Source: Candidatus Nitrosopumilus sp.
GTDB taxonomy: Archaea; Thermoproteota; Nitrososphaeria; Nitrososphaerales; Nitrosopumilaceae
DNA: 24,180 nucleotides
Reading direction: 5' to 3'
Assembly (NCBI GenBank): GCA_018657375.1
Contig: JABHXI010000035.1
Location: 1-24,180 of the forward strand
Shown: positions 1 to 6,704 of the stretch, in pieces
Layout: the number at the start of each line of letters is the position of its first letter
How positions within the stretch are numbered: the first letter of the stretch is position 1
The notes under the pieces: generated by a model
What the model was told of the DNA's origin: nothing
Seen by the model: the letters and a program-made list of their open reading frames with translations, nothing else
Database searches by the model: none
Position numbers and translations under genes: made by a program

Positions 1-36
1 AGAGGTTTCAAACAAGGCGTAGCAAATCCTAAAGAG

Positions 37-44
37 TTTAATTG
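37..44 (+). promoter_or_regulatory. TATA-like box of tRNA-Cys
   Basis: TTTAATTG is centred about 26 nt upstream of the first base of the tRNA-Cys acceptor stem, the usual distance between an archaeal TATA box and the transcription start. The rest of 1-66 shows no confident gene. A reading frame entering from the left edge ends at TAA 30-32 and could be the tail of an upstream gene, but too little is visible to say. Confidence 0.35.
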
Positions 45-66
45 TTCAATTCATGTTTTTCAAAAT

Positions 67-138
67 GGTACTCTGGCAGAACGGTTATGCGTGAGCCTGC
101 AAAGCTTATACAAGGGGGTTCGACTCCCTCGGGTACCT
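67..138 (+). tRNA. tRNA-Cys (GCA)
   Basis: It folds as a complete cloverleaf. The acceptor stem GGTACTC pairs with GGGTACC (one T-G wobble). The D arm is short. The anticodon stem TGAGC/GCTTA carries the loop CTGCAAA, giving anticodon GCA. The T arm has GGGGG/CCCTC around a TTCGACT loop. The unpaired base after the acceptor is T138, and U73 is the usual identity base of tRNA-Cys. No intron is present and CCA is not encoded. The cupredoxin gene on the other strand ends at base 139, so the two 3' ends abut with no spacer. Confidence 0.93.
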
Positions 139-567
139 TTACTCAACAACGACCTGAGCTTTCATCCAGGGATGCAGCGTACAAAAATAATCATAAACAC
201 CATACTCGTCAAAAGATAATGTGTAGGACTCGTACGGATCTAAATGACCACTATCAAAAAGTCCGCTAGGCTCAGGATAAAATCCAGAAGTAACACTGTG
301 AAAAGAGGAATCTTCATTCAACCATGTTATAGAATCTCCTTTTTCTGCAACAATATTGGATGGGATATAACAAATATCTTCAACATCACACCCTGGACGA
401 GATACTTTCATTGGTATTACAACATCAGGTGGAATGATAAAATCATTTTGCAGATTACCAATTACTTCGGAGTTGTGGTCTTCAGAATTAAGACCAGATA
501 AAGATAAGCCAATTACGGAGATAGATATTCCCAAAATTATTGTTAGAGTAATTATTTTTTTAATCAA
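139..567 (-). CDS. Membrane-anchored plastocyanin-like blue copper protein
   Basis: A 142-residue cupredoxin. Residues 1-25 form a signal peptide or membrane anchor (KKIITLTIILGISISVIGL), so the copper domain should lie outside the membrane. Type-1 copper ligands are visible in the usual order: His90 (SFHSV), then Cys129, His132 and Met135 in CTLHPWM. Ammonia-oxidising archaea carry many such proteins, thought to move electrons from ammonia and hydroxylamine oxidation to the terminal oxidase; that role for this copy is inference. Two extra cysteines (Cys60, Cys66) might form a disulphide. The only possible in-frame start is TTG at 567, since an in-frame TGA lies three codons upstream. The stop codon abuts the tRNA-Cys 3' end. 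Confidence 0.88.
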   Translation of the reverse strand: MIKKIITLTIILGISISVIGLSLSGLNSEDHNSEVIGNLQNDFIIPPDVVIPMKVSRPGCDVEDICYIPSNIVAEKGDSITWLNEDSSFHSVTSGFYPEPSGLFDSGHLDPYESYTLSFDEYGVYDYFCTLHPWMKAQVVVE

Positions 568-614
568 TTTATTTCACAGTCATCAAAGAGGTATTACACA
601 ATTACCTAATCTTC

Positions 615-625
615 TAAATATATAA
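615..625 (+). promoter_or_regulatory. TATA box of the AIPR gene
   Basis: TAAATATATAA is centred about 22-24 nt before ATG 642. This predicts a leaderless or nearly leaderless transcript, and no Shine-Dalgarno sequence precedes the ATG. It supports the chosen start. Confidence 0.5.
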
Positions 626-641
626 TGCATTACAAAAATCA

Positions 642-2393
642 ATGTCGCAGAATTCAAGTGGTCTATTAGAATACATACCAGGTTCACAAAAATTACTAAT
701 ACAAAAAAATTCTAGCCCACCGCTAGAAGGATTTGCAGAAAATATCAGAGATAATATTCACGAGTATGCAGAGGATTCAAAGAATGAGGTTGAAAAAGGA
801 AAAAATTTTCTTCAATGGATTTTAACAAGGGTTTTTGAGGCTACAGAAGACGACGCAGCAGACGCAATTGTAGACGGAGCAAATGATCTAGGAATAGACG
901 CATATCTTCCAGTAGATTTTTCAGATAATACAGTCAGGCTATTTCAATCAAAGTACGGCACATCTCATTCATTAGAAGCAATTGCCAAATTCAAAGAAGA
1001 TGCAAAAAGATTACTTTCAAAAGACGTAACAAAAATGAGACCAGAGTTAGCTCAACTAGTTACAAAAATTAAAGAAAAAAATCTAAAAATAAAATGCTGT
1101 TATGTTACGGATCAAAAAGTAGACTATCAAGATGAATTAGTAGAGATTATAGATGAAGAAAAGATAATTCAAAACTTATGGGATAGAATTAAAAAACCAG
1201 CAGCAGGAAAAAAATCATCTATAAAGTTAGAAAGAATGCTCAGACACGAAAACACCATACTAGGTATTTTAAAACTACGAGAATTAACAGAGTTTGTAAG
1301 TAAAAACAAAGAGTATGTTTTTGAATCAAACATTAGACAGTGGATGCAATTTAAAACTACAGTGAACAAGGGATTACGAGAAACATTACAAACGAATCCA
1401 GCAAAGTTCTTTTTTTATAATAACGGAATTACAATAGTGGTTAGTGATTTTACTGATCTGGGAGAAAACATGATTGAACTTTTTGCACCACAGATTGTAA
1501 ATGGTGCACAAACGTCAAATTCAATTTTAGATCATTCAAAAAGAACAAAAAACATGGACGGTTCAATGACGGTTACAATAATTAAAGCAGATGACGAACA
1601 AGAACAAAACAACATTACAAAGTATAGAAATTCTCAAAATTCAGTAAGAGGAAAAGACTTAGTGTCATTGATGGACTTCCACAAGTCAATTAAATCGCAA
1701 TTAAAAAACTGCGGGTATTTTTATGAAATTCAAGCAGGTTCATTTGATACAAAATCAAAATCAAAACAATCAGAATACAACGGAGATACAGCGTATAACA
1801 ATTATCTTCCAGACAACCATAAAAAAGTCATCGTTGCTAAGGATGCAATCCAATCACTTGTAGCTGGAATTGAACAAAGACCTACAGAAGCATATAGTTC
1901 GCCATCACAATTTCTTCCAAGAGGTAGCAAATATGATCAGATTTTCAATGATAATCTCAAAGATGATTACAGAATAATACTATACCCATATCTTGTAAAA
2001 GAATTTGCAAAAAAATCACTAAAGTATGGAAAGCAAGGAGGGCACAAAACAAAAAGATATGCAACGTTATTTTTTGTAGCAGTTTATTTCAGAATACTGC
2101 ATAAGAAAATCTTAGAATCAAAAGGAGACTTCAAATTAGACATTAGAAAATTAGAGCCAATTTTTCATAGCTTTAAACTTAACAATAGAATTTTAAAAAT
2201 TACAGATGTAATCGTCACTAAATTTTTAGAGGACACCGTAGTTGATGATGAAATTGAATTAGCAAATACAAAGCATAATTTTTTCTCCCAATATGTTTGG
2301 AATGATTCAATGCTTCGAGTAATAGATAAGAAAATCAGGCAGGAAGAGGACGAAATTATGTCATTAAAAAAGTTAGCAAGTAGTTTGTTTTAA
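642..2393 (+). CDS. AIPR-family (abortive infection phage resistance) protein
   Basis: A 583-residue protein. The centre and C-terminal half match the AIPR family: KFFFYNNGITIV at 255-266, PQIVNGAQT at 283-291, and the conserved asparagine/glutamine stretch TKYRNSQNSVRGKDL at 326-340. The N-terminal region has GID at 84-86 followed by QSK at 102-104, a spacing that fits the D...(Q/E)xK active site of PD-(D/E)XK nucleases such as Mrr-like enzymes. This suggests a nuclease plus AIPR layout. AIPR proteins are known from plasmid- and prophage-borne abortive infection loci and often sit next to modification or sensor genes; none is visible here, so this copy appears to stand alone. Base composition resembles its neighbours. 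The family call is fairly safe, while nuclease activity is inference. Confidence 0.8.
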   Translation: MSQNSSGLLEYIPGSQKLLIQKNSSPPLEGFAENIRDNIHEYAEDSKNEVEKGKNFLQWILTRVFEATEDDAADAIVDGANDLGIDAYLPVDFSDNTVRLFQSKYGTSHSLEAIAKFKEDAKRLLSKDVTKMRPELAQLVTKIKEKNLKIKCCYVTDQKVDYQDELVEIIDEEKIIQNLWDRIKKPAAGKKSSIKLERMLRHENTILGILKLRELTEFVSKNKEYVFESNIRQWMQFKTTVNKGLRETLQTNPAKFFFYNNGITIVVSDFTDLGENMIELFAPQIVNGAQTSNSILDHSKRTKNMDGSMTVTIIKADDEQEQNNITKYRNSQNSVRGKDLVSLMDFHKSIKSQLKNCGYFYEIQAGSFDTKSKSKQSEYNGDTAYNNYLPDNHKKVIVAKDAIQSLVAGIEQRPTEAYSSPSQFLPRGSKYDQIFNDNLKDDYRIILYPYLVKEFAKKSLKYGKQGGHKTKRYATLFFVAVYFRILHKKILESKGDFKLDIRKLEPIFHSFKLNNRILKITDVIVTKFLEDTVVDDEIELANTKHNFFSQYVWNDSMLRVIDKKIRQEEDEIMSLKKLASSLF

Positions 2394-2405
2394 TTTAAAA
2401 GGCAG

Positions 2406-2454
2406 TAGTCTAACCAAGTAAAAATCTTGCAGGAGGTTTACATTGGTTAAACTA
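2406..2454 (+). repeat. Long imperfect hairpin with Shine-Dalgarno-like loop
   Basis: TAGTCTAACCAA (2406-2417) pairs with TTGGTTAAACTA (2443-2454) at 11 of 12 positions. The stem continues inward as GTAAA (2418-2422) with TTTAC (2437-2441), past a single bulged A. That makes about 16 base pairs around a 14-nt loop that ends in AGGAGG. It lies 12 nt after the AIPR stop codon. No T-tract follows directly, so it does not look like a simple terminator. It could be a 3' UTR element, a small RNA or a regulatory structure. Confidence 0.5.
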
Positions 2455-2518
2455 TCTACCTAATTTTATCACAATTAAGTATTATTTAACATAATTTTCC
2501 TAATGATTATTAATTCAA

Positions 2519-2722
2519 TTGTTTTTTATATTGATAAAAAATAGAAAAGATGCTTTGGGATTGAAAGAAAAATGTTCAATTTGTAACGGAAAAATTGAAT
2601 TACGTTACAAACCAATGAAAGAATGGAATATCGAAGGAACCATATGCGGAGCATGTTATTCAAAACAAGTTCATACGTACTATCCAGGTGAACATATCAG
2701 AGTAAATTTAGATTTAAATTAA
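2519..2722 (+). CDS. Small Cys4 zinc-ribbon-like protein
   Basis: A protein of up to 67 residues with two CxxC knuckles, Cys19/Cys22 (CSIC) and Cys43/Cys46 (CGAC), about 20 residues apart. This is a four-cysteine arrangement expected to bind one zinc. It has no other recognisable domain, signal peptide or membrane segment. The start is uncertain: no in-frame ATG exists, so TTG 2519, TTG 2531 or a later TTG must be used. A TATA-like stretch near 2480-2490 favours 2519. Function is unknown; nucleic-acid binding is only a general guess from the fold. Its stop TAA touches the stop of the convergent gene, forming TAATTA. Confidence 0.65.
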   Translation: MFFILIKNRKDALGLKEKCSICNGKIELRYKPMKEWNIEGTICGACYSKQVHTYYPGEHIRVNLDLN

Positions 2723-3307
2723 TTATTTTACTTTCGAATATTTATTTACGCTAAAACAATTCCATGCAAGAGCATCATCCTTGACATTCTTTTCTTCTAA
2801 AAATTTGATATCAGTAATTGTTTTCTTTCTTTTTAAAAGATTCACCTGAAAACTGGAAAATTCCTTGCAGCTACAATCATTGAATAAACAAACATCATCA
2901 TCGCCTTCATCATGATCTTGAGATTCATGACCGCAAGTGCACAAAGCGCCTTTTTTCACATCGTCAAGAGATTTTTTTGCATATACACCCAACCTAAGAT
3001 ACGCTTCACCCCCATGACCTTTTTTAAATCTCTCATAGTGTTCAGATTTTGGTAATATTTTAAAAAAAGCTAAATTACTATCAGGTTTTTGGGAATCAGC
3101 ACCCATTATGAACCAGTAATCATCACCCATATCTACAAATCTAATTTTAATTGACGAGTCCAACCACCAATGGATAGTGTCATGCCAAAGAGAGACAGAT
3201 TGTTTTCTATCAGTAATTAGTGGAACAACATTCATTCTAAGATCATAGTATCGATATGCAACACCTACAAAATCATCAAACCAAGGAATTGGAGATTGAG
3301 AAGACAC
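2723..3307 (-). CDS. Uncharacterised protein with C-terminal Cys/His zinc motif
   Basis: A protein of 194 residues if started at GTG 3307. The first 110 residues are rich in Trp, Tyr and Phe (for example WHDTIHWWLD) and belong to no family I recognise. Residues 123-147 hold CxCGH, then a His, then C-x4-CxC, a compact Cys/His pattern expected to bind zinc and seen as a tail module in various archaeal proteins. The reading frame stays open to an ATG at 3418, but that extension would overlap the divergent winged-helix gene. An AAATAAATA box about 28 nt upstream of GTG 3307 supports the shorter form. It may be co-regulated with its divergent neighbour. Function is unknown. Confidence 0.68.
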   Translation of the reverse strand: MSSQSPIPWFDDFVGVAYRYYDLRMNVVPLITDRKQSVSLWHDTIHWWLDSSIKIRFVDMGDDYWFIMGADSQKPDSNLAFFKILPKSEHYERFKKGHGGEAYLRLGVYAKKSLDDVKKGALCTCGHESQDHDEGDDDVCLFNDCSCKEFSSFQVNLLKRKKTITDIKFLEEKNVKDDALAWNCFSVNKYSKVK

Positions 3308-3330
3308 TGTACCAAAATATAGCTGAATCT

Positions 3331-3340
3331 TATTTATTTG
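3331..3340 (-). promoter_or_regulatory. TATA-like box of the zinc-motif gene
   Basis: On the minus strand this reads CAAATAAATA, centred about 28 nt upstream of GTG 3307. It lies in the 84-nt divergent spacer and is one reason for preferring the short start. Confidence 0.4.
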
Positions 3341-3362
3341 AACTGGATTTACTCTAATACCC

Positions 3363-3369
3363 TTATATC
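3363..3369 (+). promoter_or_regulatory. TATA box of the winged-helix gene
   Basis: TTATATC is centred exactly 26 nt before ATG 3392, so a leaderless transcript starting at the ATG is predicted. It rules against the longer TTG-started frame from 3338. Confidence 0.5.
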
Positions 3370-3391
3370 TGAGTTTGAAACTATACACGAC

Positions 3392-3673
3392 ATGGTAGTT
3401 TATAGAACAAGCATGCAAATTGTTGCAGATCTATTGACAGTTACCCAATTATCAGGTCAAGAAGGTATCAAAACTACATCACTTCTAACAAAGGCAAACC
3501 TATCACATTCAAGATTATCCAAATTTTTGAGTAATTTGACAGGAGCAGGTCTGATAAACAAAATTGAATATGACGGAAGAAATACTTTTGTCATTACTTC
3601 TAAAGGAAGACAGTACTTGGAATCATACGTTAATTTTTCAAGTATTGCAGAATCATTTGGATTAGAACTTTAG
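3392..3673 (+). CDS. Small winged-helix DNA-binding protein
   Basis: A 93-residue protein that is almost entirely one winged helix-turn-helix domain, of the archaeal single-domain type (HTH_45-like). Helices run through RTSMQIVADLL, TSLLTKANLSHSRLSKFLSNL (recognition helix) and AGLINKIE. The wing is YDGRNTFVITSKGRQYLESY. It probably acts as a local transcription factor. It is transcribed away from the zinc-motif gene across an 84-nt spacer, so that pair may be a target. A longer frame opens at TTG 3338, but the TATA box 26 nt before ATG 3392 favours the ATG. It ends 3 nt before the stop of the convergent membrane protein. Confidence 0.78.
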   Translation: MVVYRTSMQIVADLLTVTQLSGQEGIKTTSLLTKANLSHSRLSKFLSNLTGAGLINKIEYDGRNTFVITSKGRQYLESYVNFSSIAESFGLEL

Positions 3674-3676
3674 ATT

Positions 3677-3892
3677 TTATTTTTTAGATCTTTTTCGTTT
3701 TGCATTAGCTTTTTCTCTTTCTTTCTTATCCTTATAGCCACCATAGAAAAGAATTAGAATCATACCAGCTATAGAACCATAAAACAGTACAAGAATAGGA
3801 GGATCACGGAATTCTCCAGTCGTTGGGGAAACAAATGCAATAGGAATTCCAACAACCATAAAAATTAAAAGAACTGTAAGATACTTATCCAC
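3677..3892 (-). CDS. Small two-helix membrane protein
   Basis: A 71-residue protein with two predicted membrane helices (about residues 5-23 and 33-51), a short extramembrane loop between them (SPTTGEFRDPP), and a very basic tail rich in Lys and Arg that should face the cytoplasm. The start is GTG 3892. The ATATAT element centred 25 nt upstream makes it a leaderless GTG. It resembles in layout the divergent 61-residue protein next door (two helices plus basic tail), so the two may be related or work together. No family recognised. Confidence 0.62.
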   Translation of the reverse strand: MDKYLTVLLIFMVVGIPIAFVSPTTGEFRDPPILVLFYGSIAGMILILFYGGYKDKKEREKANAKRKRSKK

Positions 3893-3913
3893 GCATTACC
3901 TATTTTACAAAAC

Positions 3914-3921
3914 CATATATC
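3914..3921. promoter_or_regulatory. Palindromic TATA element between two small membrane-protein genes
   Basis: CATATATC contains the self-complementary ATATAT. It is centred about 25 nt from GTG 3892 on the minus strand and would place the plus-strand transcript start near 3943, about 10 nt before ATG 3953. One element could therefore serve both genes. Confidence 0.4.
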
Positions 3922-3952
3922 TTTTTGATTCTAGAGAAGAAAATAGAAAGCA

Positions 3953-4138
3953 ATGGCAAAAATTTTAGAGATGATAGGATTAGTACTTGTATCAGTTATG
4001 ATTTTAGGGTTTGTTGGAGCATTAGAGGCATTTGGCATAGAAAGTGGATTAACTCCACTCTTTTGGGGATGTGCAGGTGGAACTTTAATTATAATCATGT
4101 ATAGAAAAAGAAAAAGAAAGCAAGCAGGGCTAGAATAA
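3953..4138 (+). CDS. Small two-helix membrane protein
   Basis: A 61-residue protein with two hydrophobic segments (about residues 5-24 and 33-49) and a C-terminal basic tail (YRKRKRKQ). It has the same general design as the divergent 71-residue protein at 3677-3892: two helices joined by a short loop and a cytoplasmic basic tail. The ATG is preceded by a short leader with no convincing ribosome-binding site. It is unrecognised and function is unknown. Confidence 0.6.
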   Translation: MAKILEMIGLVLVSVMILGFVGALEAFGIESGLTPLFWGCAGGTLIIIMYRKRKRKQAGLE

Positions 4139-4190
4139 AAAGAATTTATTAAAAAAATTATGAAATGGCAAATTATTGATCAACCAACAG

Positions 4191-4199
4191 ATCTATAAA
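4191..4199 (+). promoter_or_regulatory. TATA box of a 25-residue gene
   Basis: ATCTATAAA is centred about 28 nt upstream of ATG 4224, a good position for a leaderless transcript. It is the main evidence, besides composition, that the tiny reading frame is real. Confidence 0.45.
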
Positions 4200-4223
4200 G
4201 GACAATGAGAAAGTAAAAGGATC

Positions 4224-4301
4224 ATGACAGAACAAACAAAACAATGGTGGATAGGCTTAGGCAAAGAATTAGAAAAAGACATTGAAACTGTTGTCGAATA
4301 A
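4224..4301 (+). CDS. Very small protein, 25 residues
   Basis: A 25-residue reading frame that begins MTEQTKQWWIGLGKELEKD and ends in a Glu/Val-rich tail and TAA. The composition looks like real protein: two Trp, a Gly-Leu-Gly turn, then a charged, probably amphipathic helix. A TATA box sits about 28 nt before the ATG, and the region otherwise holds no gene. Such a peptide could bind a partner protein or lie on a membrane surface, but no function can be assigned. Conservation in related genomes would settle whether it is a gene. Confidence 0.5.
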   Translation: MTEQTKQWWIGLGKELEKDIETVVE

Positions 4302-4344
4302 AACTACAAGAAATTTCTAAATAATTTTAAAAATACAAAGTAAG

Positions 4345-4418
4345 AGCCTTGAACGGGATCTGAACCCGCGACCTACTGATTACGAATCAGGTGCTCTACC
4401 AGGCTGAGCTACCAAGGC
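4345..4418 (-). tRNA. tRNA-Thr (CGT)
   Basis: A full cloverleaf on the minus strand. The acceptor stem GCCTTGG pairs with TCAAGGC, and the D stem is GCTC/GAGC. The anticodon loop TTCGTAA gives CGT, reading Thr ACG codons. The T arm is GCGGG/CCCGT around TTCAGAT. Discriminator base T73 is at 4345. The outermost anticodon-stem pair is a C-T mismatch, the only irregularity. There is no intron and no encoded CCA. It is divergent from the phosphohexomutase gene. Confidence 0.92.
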
Positions 4419-4440
4419 ACGTTTGAATAAATCCATCAGA

Positions 4441-4450
4441 GTTAATAAAA
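4441..4450. promoter_or_regulatory. Possible shared TATA element for tRNA-Thr and the phosphohexomutase
   Basis: GTTAATAAAA lies midway between two divergent genes. Its centre is about 28 nt from the tRNA-Thr 5' end (4418) and 26 nt from TTG 4472. I see no second TATA-like element at either distance, so it may serve both directions. Confidence 0.45.
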
Positions 4451-4471
4451 AGCCTTACAGAATTTGTGTAA

Positions 4472-5770
4472 TTGAAAAAGACAATATCAGGAATTAGAGG
4501 AATATTTGGAAAAGATCTTAATCTAAAAGAAGTGATAGAATTTTCTAATAATTTTTCATCGTTAATTAAATCAAAAAAATGTGTAATTGGAAGAGATACA
4601 AGACCATCAGGAATAATGATACAAGAAACAATCAGTGCAATCCTAATGAAAAATGGAATAGAAGTTTTTGATTTAGGGATGGTACCAACTCCAGTAATAT
4701 TCAGAGAGGCAAGAAAATACGGTGCAGGAATTGTAGTTTCGTCATCACATAATCCAATAGAATGGAATGGAATGAAATTCATTTTGGATGGAAGGGGGAT
4801 TAATGAAAAAGAACTTCCTCAAATAACAAATCATCAAGAAATGTTGAAGTCAAAAATAGGTGAAATTAAAGAAATAAAATCAACGTACATAGAAGATGCA
4901 AGAAAAATTATAGGCAACATAGAAAATACACCTAAAATTGTAATAGATAACGGGGGAGGAGCTGCAAAAGATTTTGCACTGAATTTATTAAAAAATATTG
5001 GATGTGATGTAGAAATCATAAATCAAGAACTTTTAGATTGTTCAAGAGGACCAGATCCCACATCAGATGAGTTAACAGAACTAATCAGCATGTCAAATAA
5101 CAAAGAAATTGGATTTGCGTTTGATCTAGATGGAGATCGCTTAGTAGTTGTAAGAAAAGGAAAAAAACTAAGTCCAGATATAACATTAGGTTTAGGAATT
5201 GCAAAATCATTAGAATTAGGATACAAAAAATTTGTTTTAAGTATGGACACAAGCGTATCAATTGAAAAATTTATCAAAGAAAAAGGGGGAACAAGTGTAA
5301 GATCAAAAGTAGGAGAAGCAAACGTCATAGAGGAAATGTTGAAAAATAATTCGGAAGCTGGCGGGGAAGGTAGTAGTGGAGGATTTATTTTACCAGAATT
5401 CAATTACTGCAGGGAAGGTATTCTGACAAGTGGTTTAATCGCATCTATGTTAGAAAATAAAATATTTCTAGAAATTTTAAACTATATGAAAAAATATGTT
5501 CAAATTAGAGAGAAAATTGAAATGGATTCAAATCATCACGATAAAGTAATTGAACATATAAAAAATAATTTAATAAAAAAATATTCAAAAATAATCACAC
5601 TAGACGGAATTAAAGCAATCATAGATGAAAACACATGGGTTTTGATCAGAAAATCAAATACAGAAGACATCATAAGAATTTCAGCAGAATCAGATAATGA
5701 AGAGAAGTGTAAAATTATAATTAATAACATAAAAGAAATGGTAAAAGAAGGATATGGCAAAACTAAGTGA
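4472..5770 (+). CDS. Phosphohexomutase (phosphomannomutase/phosphoglucosamine mutase family)
   Basis: A 432-residue alpha-D-phosphohexomutase, which moves phosphate between C1 and C6 of a hexose phosphate through an enzyme phosphoserine. Visible motifs are the active-site serine loop SSSHNP (Ser92), the metal loop DLDGDR (Asp218, Asp220, Asp222, Arg223), the sugar-binding loop GGEGSSGG (297-304), and a C-terminal phosphate-binding loop RKSNTED in place of the common RPSGTEP. Length is normal. Substrate (glucosamine-P for UDP-GlcNAc, mannose-P or glucose-P) cannot be told from sequence. The start is TTG 4472, with a TATA element 26 nt upstream. The last 17 nt overlap thiL, so the two form an operon. 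Confidence 0.9.
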   Translation: MKKTISGIRGIFGKDLNLKEVIEFSNNFSSLIKSKKCVIGRDTRPSGIMIQETISAILMKNGIEVFDLGMVPTPVIFREARKYGAGIVVSSSHNPIEWNGMKFILDGRGINEKELPQITNHQEMLKSKIGEIKEIKSTYIEDARKIIGNIENTPKIVIDNGGGAAKDFALNLLKNIGCDVEIINQELLDCSRGPDPTSDELTELISMSNNKEIGFAFDLDGDRLVVVRKGKKLSPDITLGLGIAKSLELGYKKFVLSMDTSVSIEKFIKEKGGTSVRSKVGEANVIEEMLKNNSEAGGEGSSGGFILPEFNYCREGILTSGLIASMLENKIFLEILNYMKKYVQIREKIEMDSNHHDKVIEHIKNNLIKKYSKIITLDGIKAIIDENTWVLIRKSNTEDIIRISAESDNEEKCKIIINNIKEMVKEGYGKTK

Positions 5771-6704
5771 AGATCAAATAATTAAAATTTTTCAAACAAA
5801 GTTAGGAAATAAAAAATTTATTTCAGAAGATGTAGAGACATTTACCTTAGGAAAAACCAAGATTGTTGCAAAAATAGACACGATGGTAGAAAGTACAGAC
5901 ATCCCCAAAAAAATGAAATTATCAGATGCTGCAAGAAAAAGTGTGATTGCTTGTGTAAGTGATTTTGCGGCAAAAGGAGTAAAACCAGAATACGGGATTA
6001 TTTCGATAAACTTACCAAAAACAATCTCACGTGTAAAAATTGAGAATATTGTAAATGGGTTTAAAAAAGCATGTAAGGAATACGGAATTTCAATAATTGG
6101 AGGGGATACAAATGAAGGTAAAGAAATTGTCTTTAATGTATGCATTTTTGGAAATTCAAACAACATAGTTACTCGAAAAGGATCAAAGAAAGGTGATTTG
6201 GTATTTGTGACAGGTCCGTTCGGATACACATCCATAGGACTAAACATATTGATAAAAAAGAAAAAAGTAAAAAGTAAGTTTGTTGAAAAATCTATCAAAT
6301 CAGTAATAAATCCAAAACCAAAACTTAGTTTTGGCTTAAAAAATAAAAAATATTTTTCATCGTCAATGGATTCCAGTGATGGGTTATCCACCACATTAAA
6401 TGAAATGGCAAAACAAAGTGGAAAAAAATTTATCGTTAACAACATACCTTCAAACAAAGATTTAGAAGATTACACAAAGAAAAGAAATTTGAATCTGAAT
6501 TCCATAATATTTAACGGAGGCGAAGAATACGAATTCATATTTACAATACCTGTGAAATATAGAAAAAATATAATTAAAAATGCAAAATTATTAAAAACTC
6601 CAATTATAGAAATTGGCTACGTTACAGCAGGTAAAGGAGTTTTTTTAAAAAATGCTGATAAAAATATCATTGTAAAAGATTTAGGTTGGAAACATTTTAA
6701 ATAA
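5754..6704 (+). CDS. thiL: Thiamine-monophosphate kinase
   Basis: A 316-residue member of the PurM/ThiL ATP-binding superfamily. It phosphorylates thiamine monophosphate to the active cofactor thiamine diphosphate. Seen motifs: Asp42 in AKIDTM, SDFAAKG (69-75), the GGDTNEG loop (116-122), VTGPFGYT, SMDSSDGL (204-211) and GGEEYEF (255-261), ending in the typical GWKHF. Length is normal. The ATG overlaps the end of the phosphohexomutase by 17 nt, suggesting translational coupling. It ends directly against the stop of a convergent gene (TAATTA). Confidence 0.93.
   Translation: MAKLSEDQIIKIFQTKLGNKKFISEDVETFTLGKTKIVAKIDTMVESTDIPKKMKLSDAARKSVIACVSDFAAKGVKPEYGIISINLPKTISRVKIENIVNGFKKACKEYGISIIGGDTNEGKEIVFNVCIFGNSNNIVTRKGSKKGDLVFVTGPFGYTSIGLNILIKKKKVKSKFVEKSIKSVINPKPKLSFGLKNKKYFSSSMDSSDGLSTTLNEMAKQSGKKFIVNNIPSNKDLEDYTKKRNLNLNSIIFNGGEEYEFIFTIPVKYRKNIIKNAKLLKTPIIEIGYVTAGKGVFLKNADKNIIVKDLGWKHFK

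Noticed and set aside
67..138. tRNA-Cys as an integration site for a genomic island
   Set aside because: No repeat of the tRNA 3' end was found downstream by eye, and there is no integrase gene or change in base composition.
42..269. Open frame running across tRNA-Cys and the cupredoxin gene
   Set aside because: It covers a clear tRNA and lies antisense to a gene with copper ligands; no protein-like motif.
2406..2454. Hairpin as a plain intrinsic terminator
   Set aside because: No T-tract follows directly, and archaeal termination does not normally rely on such hairpins.
3338..3391. N-terminal extension of the winged-helix protein from TTG 3338
   Set aside because: The TATA box lies inside the extension, 26 nt before ATG 3392, so the extension would not be transcribed.
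4160..4198. 12-codon frame after the 61-residue membrane protein
   Set aside because: Too short, and it overlaps the TATA box of the 25-residue gene; no independent support.
5792..6457. 221-residue open frame antisense to thiL
   Set aside because: It mirrors thiL codons and has a Phe/Ser/Ile-rich composition typical of antisense frames in AT-rich DNA; thiL motifs are intact on the plus strand.
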